In this document: one piece after another, positions 14,124 to 16,244 of the stretch
Numbering within the stretch: position 1 is the first letter of the stretch
Layout: every line of letters starts with the position of its first letter
From: JBFFMO01 sp037968515
GTDB taxonomy: Bacteria > Myxococcota_A > Bradymonadia > Bradymonadales > Bradymonadaceae
Direction of reading: 5' to 3'
DNA: 16,244 bases
Assembly (NCBI GenBank): GCA_037968515.1
Contig: JBBKVQ010000315.1
Coordinates: 1-16,244, forward strand
Made by a program: the position numbers and the translations under genes
The notes under the pieces: generated by a model
The model's input: the letters and a program-made list of their open reading frames with translations, nothing else
What the model was told of the DNA's origin: nothing
The model's database searches: none

Positions 14124-16241
14124 CTAGTCGAAGAGCGGGATGATATTCGGATTGGGTTTCGGCTTGGGTTTCGGCTTGGGTTTTGGTTTCGGCTTGGGAG
14201 CCGGATCCTTGACCTCGACCTTGACGGGTTTGACTTCGATTTTCATGAGCTCTTTGAGCTTCAATTCCACCGTCGTTTGTCCAGACTCGAGTTTGAAATC
14301 CTGAGTCTCGAAGCCCTCAAGTCGAACTTCGCCGCTCTTGGGGAGCACATCCGCGCCCAGCGAAAATCTTGCTGGGGTCTTGGCCTTTTCAACGCCATCA
14401 ACAAAAACCGCGGCGCCTTCAGGGATTGAATAGATCCTGAACTCAATCTCCGCGGGTTTCTCGACCACCGGCTGAACCGCTTCAACCGGAGTGGGCAATG
14501 TCACCGGAGGCGCGATGACGCTGTCTTCCGGTCCTTGCGACCTCGCTAAAAGCACAAGAACCACGCCAACAGCACCCAAGATAAGCACGAAAAGGAACAA
14601 CAGTATTACGATGGCGCCGCCCAGTTTCTTCTCTTCTTTCTGCTGCGCCTGTGTGGGCTCTGGAACCACAAACTCGATGAATTCTGTTCGCGACTCCTCG
14701 ACAGGTGCACCCGGAAGAGGCGGCGCTGCGGGCAAGGGAAGGTGCCCCATGCCCATGCCCATGGGGACAGTCGAATCAGACATCGATGGCCCTGAGCCAA
14801 GCGTGTTCTGAAACGGAGTCGATGGCGTGAAAGGCATCGAGGGGCCCGAAGCCTGGCCCGGCGCCGAGGCTGCAGCAGCCACTGGAGCCGAACTGACAAC
14901 ATCGGCTGCGGGAGCTGCCGGAGACCCAAACGCACCCGGATGGGCAAATTTGAAATCAGCTGGCAATTCCACCATCTGAGTCGCGCCCTCGTCATCGTCT
15001 CCCTCGGAGTCATCCGAGCCGCCGATGCTCAAGGCAGGGCTCGAGGGCCGCGCTGCGACGGGGGCTAAGGGCAGTGTCGCTCCGCCGGGAGCACGAAAAT
15101 CTATCGACAAGGCGTCAATGACGTTTGTGGCCTCGGGATCGTAGGCATCGGATTCTTCGGTCAGGGTTTGTTCTGGAAAAATAGGGGCGCCAGCCTCAAG
15201 GGCAGCGATGGCAACGCTCGCGTCCAATCTCATGGTTGCAGCGTAGTTTTCCTCTTCTTCTTCAGCGTCTTCGGCCTCACTCACCTCAACCGACGGAGAA
15301 GGCGAGAAACTCGCTTCCGTAATCGGAGGCTGGCGAGGAATGGTGGAATCCGATGTTTGATCTACGTCCTCGACGAAAAGCTCGTCGCCTCCGCGAGCAA
15401 TAATCTCGTGCAGCGGAGCGTTGAGAAACCTCAACATTTCATCGGCGCTTTGGTAACGCTGATCAATTTCTTTGCAAAAACCGATGGAAAGCCAAGGCCA
15501 AAGCGACGACCTCCGGAGTTCTTCGGGAATCGGGATTCGCTTTGGCGACAGCTGTGCTTGAGCGGCCTCGACCGAATTTTCGGTCTTCAAGATCGCGGCG
15601 CCAATGATCGCCTCACCCAATGTGATTGAGATCGAGTAAACATCGGAGCCAGCAACAGGACTATCTCCACGAAGCAGCTCGGGCGGCATGTAGCGAGGGC
15701 TTCCCAAAGCCACGCCCGCTGCGGTCAAATCGGTATCCCCCATCATGGTTTTGGCGATTCCAAAATCCAAAACTTTGACATAGTCGCGCTCGCCATAAAC
15801 ATCGCAGAGCATGATGTTTCCGGGCTTGAGATCGCGATGAACGATCCCCTGCGCGTGTGCTTCCGCCAAAGATTTTAGGATACCTGGAGCCATCGCCCGA
15901 ACGCGGTCATCGCCGAGCTTGCCATCCTCGCGGATGACTTCAACCAAGTTTCGGCCTTCCAGATACTCGAGGACCAAGAACATGGTTCCGTCGCCAATTT
16001 CCCCAAAATCATATTGTCGAATGGTGTGCGGGTGATTCAGGTTGCGAGCCATCATGGCTTCGCGCTTGAACCGTTCACGCATCTGAACCTGCAGCTCTTC
16101 GTTCCCGGCTGGGTGAAGAACTTTTACAGCAACGGGCCTATCCATTCCAAGCTGTACAGCCCGAAAAACGACTCCAAAACCACCGCGACCGATTTCCTCA
16201 ATGAGTTTATATCGGTCGACGATGATATCGCCCACATTCAC
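14124..16241 (-). CDS. Membrane Ser/Thr protein kinase with PEGA-like C-terminal domain
   Basis: A receptor-type eukaryotic-like kinase of about 705 residues. The kinase domain (11-280) has all key parts: GRGGFGVVF glycine loop (18-26), Lys40 in VAVKVL, Glu61 of helix C, HRDLKPGNIM (135-144), the metal-binding DFG (159-161) and SPRYMPPELL (181-190, PPE in place of APE). It should be active. A long acidic then Ala/Pro/Gly-rich linker (about 285-535) leads to one membrane helix (about 540-566). The extracytoplasmic domain, about 590-665, resembles PEGA (IPEGAAVFVDGVEKAKTP), a fold common in outer-surface or wall-facing parts of such kinases. The C-terminus has seven Pro-Lys pairs, then two Pro-Asn pairs. 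The start shown is a GTG at 16241, three bases from the window edge; the spacing to the glycine loop fits the family, but a start further upstream cannot be excluded. Substrates unknown. Confidence 0.92.
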   Translation of the reverse strand: MNVGDIIVDRYKLIEEIGRGGFGVVFRAVQLGMDRPVAVKVLHPAGNEELQVQMRERFKREAMMARNLNHPHTIRQYDFGEIGDGTMFLVLEYLEGRNLVEVIREDGKLGDDRVRAMAPGILKSLAEAHAQGIVHRDLKPGNIMLCDVYGERDYVKVLDFGIAKTMMGDTDLTAAGVALGSPRYMPPELLRGDSPVAGSDVYSISITLGEAIIGAAILKTENSVEAAQAQLSPKRIPIPEELRRSSLWPWLSIGFCKEIDQRYQSADEMLRFLNAPLHEIIARGGDELFVEDVDQTSDSTIPRQPPITEASFSPSPSVEVSEAEDAEEEEENYAATMRLDASVAIAALEAGAPIFPEQTLTEESDAYDPEATNVIDALSIDFRAPGGATLPLAPVAARPSSPALSIGGSDDSEGDDDEGATQMVELPADFKFAHPGAFGSPAAPAADVVSSAPVAAAASAPGQASGPSMPFTPSTPFQNTLGSGPSMSDSTVPMGMGMGHLPLPAAPPLPGAPVEESRTEFIEFVVPEPTQAQQKEEKKLGGAIVILLFLFVLILGAVGVVLVLLARSQGPEDSVIAPPVTLPTPVEAVQPVVEKPAEIEFRIYSIPEGAAVFVDGVEKAKTPARFSLGADVLPKSGEVRLEGFETQDFKLESGQTTVELKLKELMKIEVKPVKVEVKDPAPKPKPKPKPKPKPKPNPNIIPLFD
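14145..14204. repeat. Pro-Lys/Pro-Asn dipeptide repeat tract
   Basis: Near-identical 6- and 12-base units (TTTCGGCTTGGG on the plus strand) encode seven Pro-Lys pairs followed by two Pro-Asn pairs at the kinase C-terminus. Such tracts expand and shrink by slippage; a rigid, positively charged extension outside the membrane would fit contact with peptidoglycan or an acidic surface, which is inference. Confidence 0.8.
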
Positions 16242-16244
16242 AAC

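Noticed and set aside
14157..14200. Short repeats at 14157-14200 as a possible CRISPR or regulatory repeat array
   Set aside because: They are in-frame codon repeats for Pro-Lys pairs without spacers.

Overview
The window reads as ordinary chromosomal DNA of a moderately GC-rich bacterium, most likely from the Myxococcota/Bradymonadota side of the former Deltaproteobacteria. This is inferred from gene content: a eukaryotic-like Ser/Thr kinase with a long low-complexity linker, one membrane helix and a PEGA-like C-terminus; a class I lysyl-tRNA synthetase; a protein resembling the DUF6178 family; and a probably pyrophosphate-dependent phosphofructokinase. No rRNA, tRNA, CRISPR array, insertion sequence or phage gene was seen. 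Almost all of the DNA is coding, and no gene-free stretch exceeds 300 bases.

Layout. (1) Bases 1-448, minus strand: the N-terminal part of a charged, coiled-coil protein with a GTG start, running off the left edge. It diverges from (2) a plus-strand phosphofructokinase (656-1945), followed by a strong two-way terminator. (3) A minus-strand run transcribed from about 8414 down to 2195: a 580-residue coiled-coil membrane protein, a 348-residue protein that looks like a degenerate F1/V1/FliI-type ATPase, then pdhA, pdhB and pdhC (E1 alpha, E1 beta and E2 of pyruvate dehydrogenase). The first two genes overlap (TAATG) and the pdh genes have short gaps with ribosome binding sites, so the five genes may be one operon or two adjoining ones. 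(4) Diverging from it, a plus-strand three-gene run (8525-12389): a small exported Arg/Ser/Gly-tailed protein, a membrane-embedded spermidine-synthase-like protein, and a DUF6178-like protein with a TTG start. (5) Converging on that, minus-strand class I lysS, and upstream of it the Ser/Thr kinase, whose start lies at the right edge.

Functionally the core genes cover central carbon flow (fructose-6-phosphate to fructose-1,6-bisphosphate; pyruvate to acetyl-CoA) and lysine tRNA charging. The accessory interest lies in two places. One is the coupled pair of membrane coiled-coil protein and nucleotide-site-less ATPase-like protein just upstream of pdhABC. The other is the exported protein / membrane aminopropyltransferase / DUF6178-like operon that shares a promoter region with it. 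The best candidate for something undescribed is the pseudo-ATPase: its fold landmarks follow F1/FliI ATPases, but both the Walker A and Walker B positions are replaced. All family assignments were made by eye from the sequence; no database search was run.
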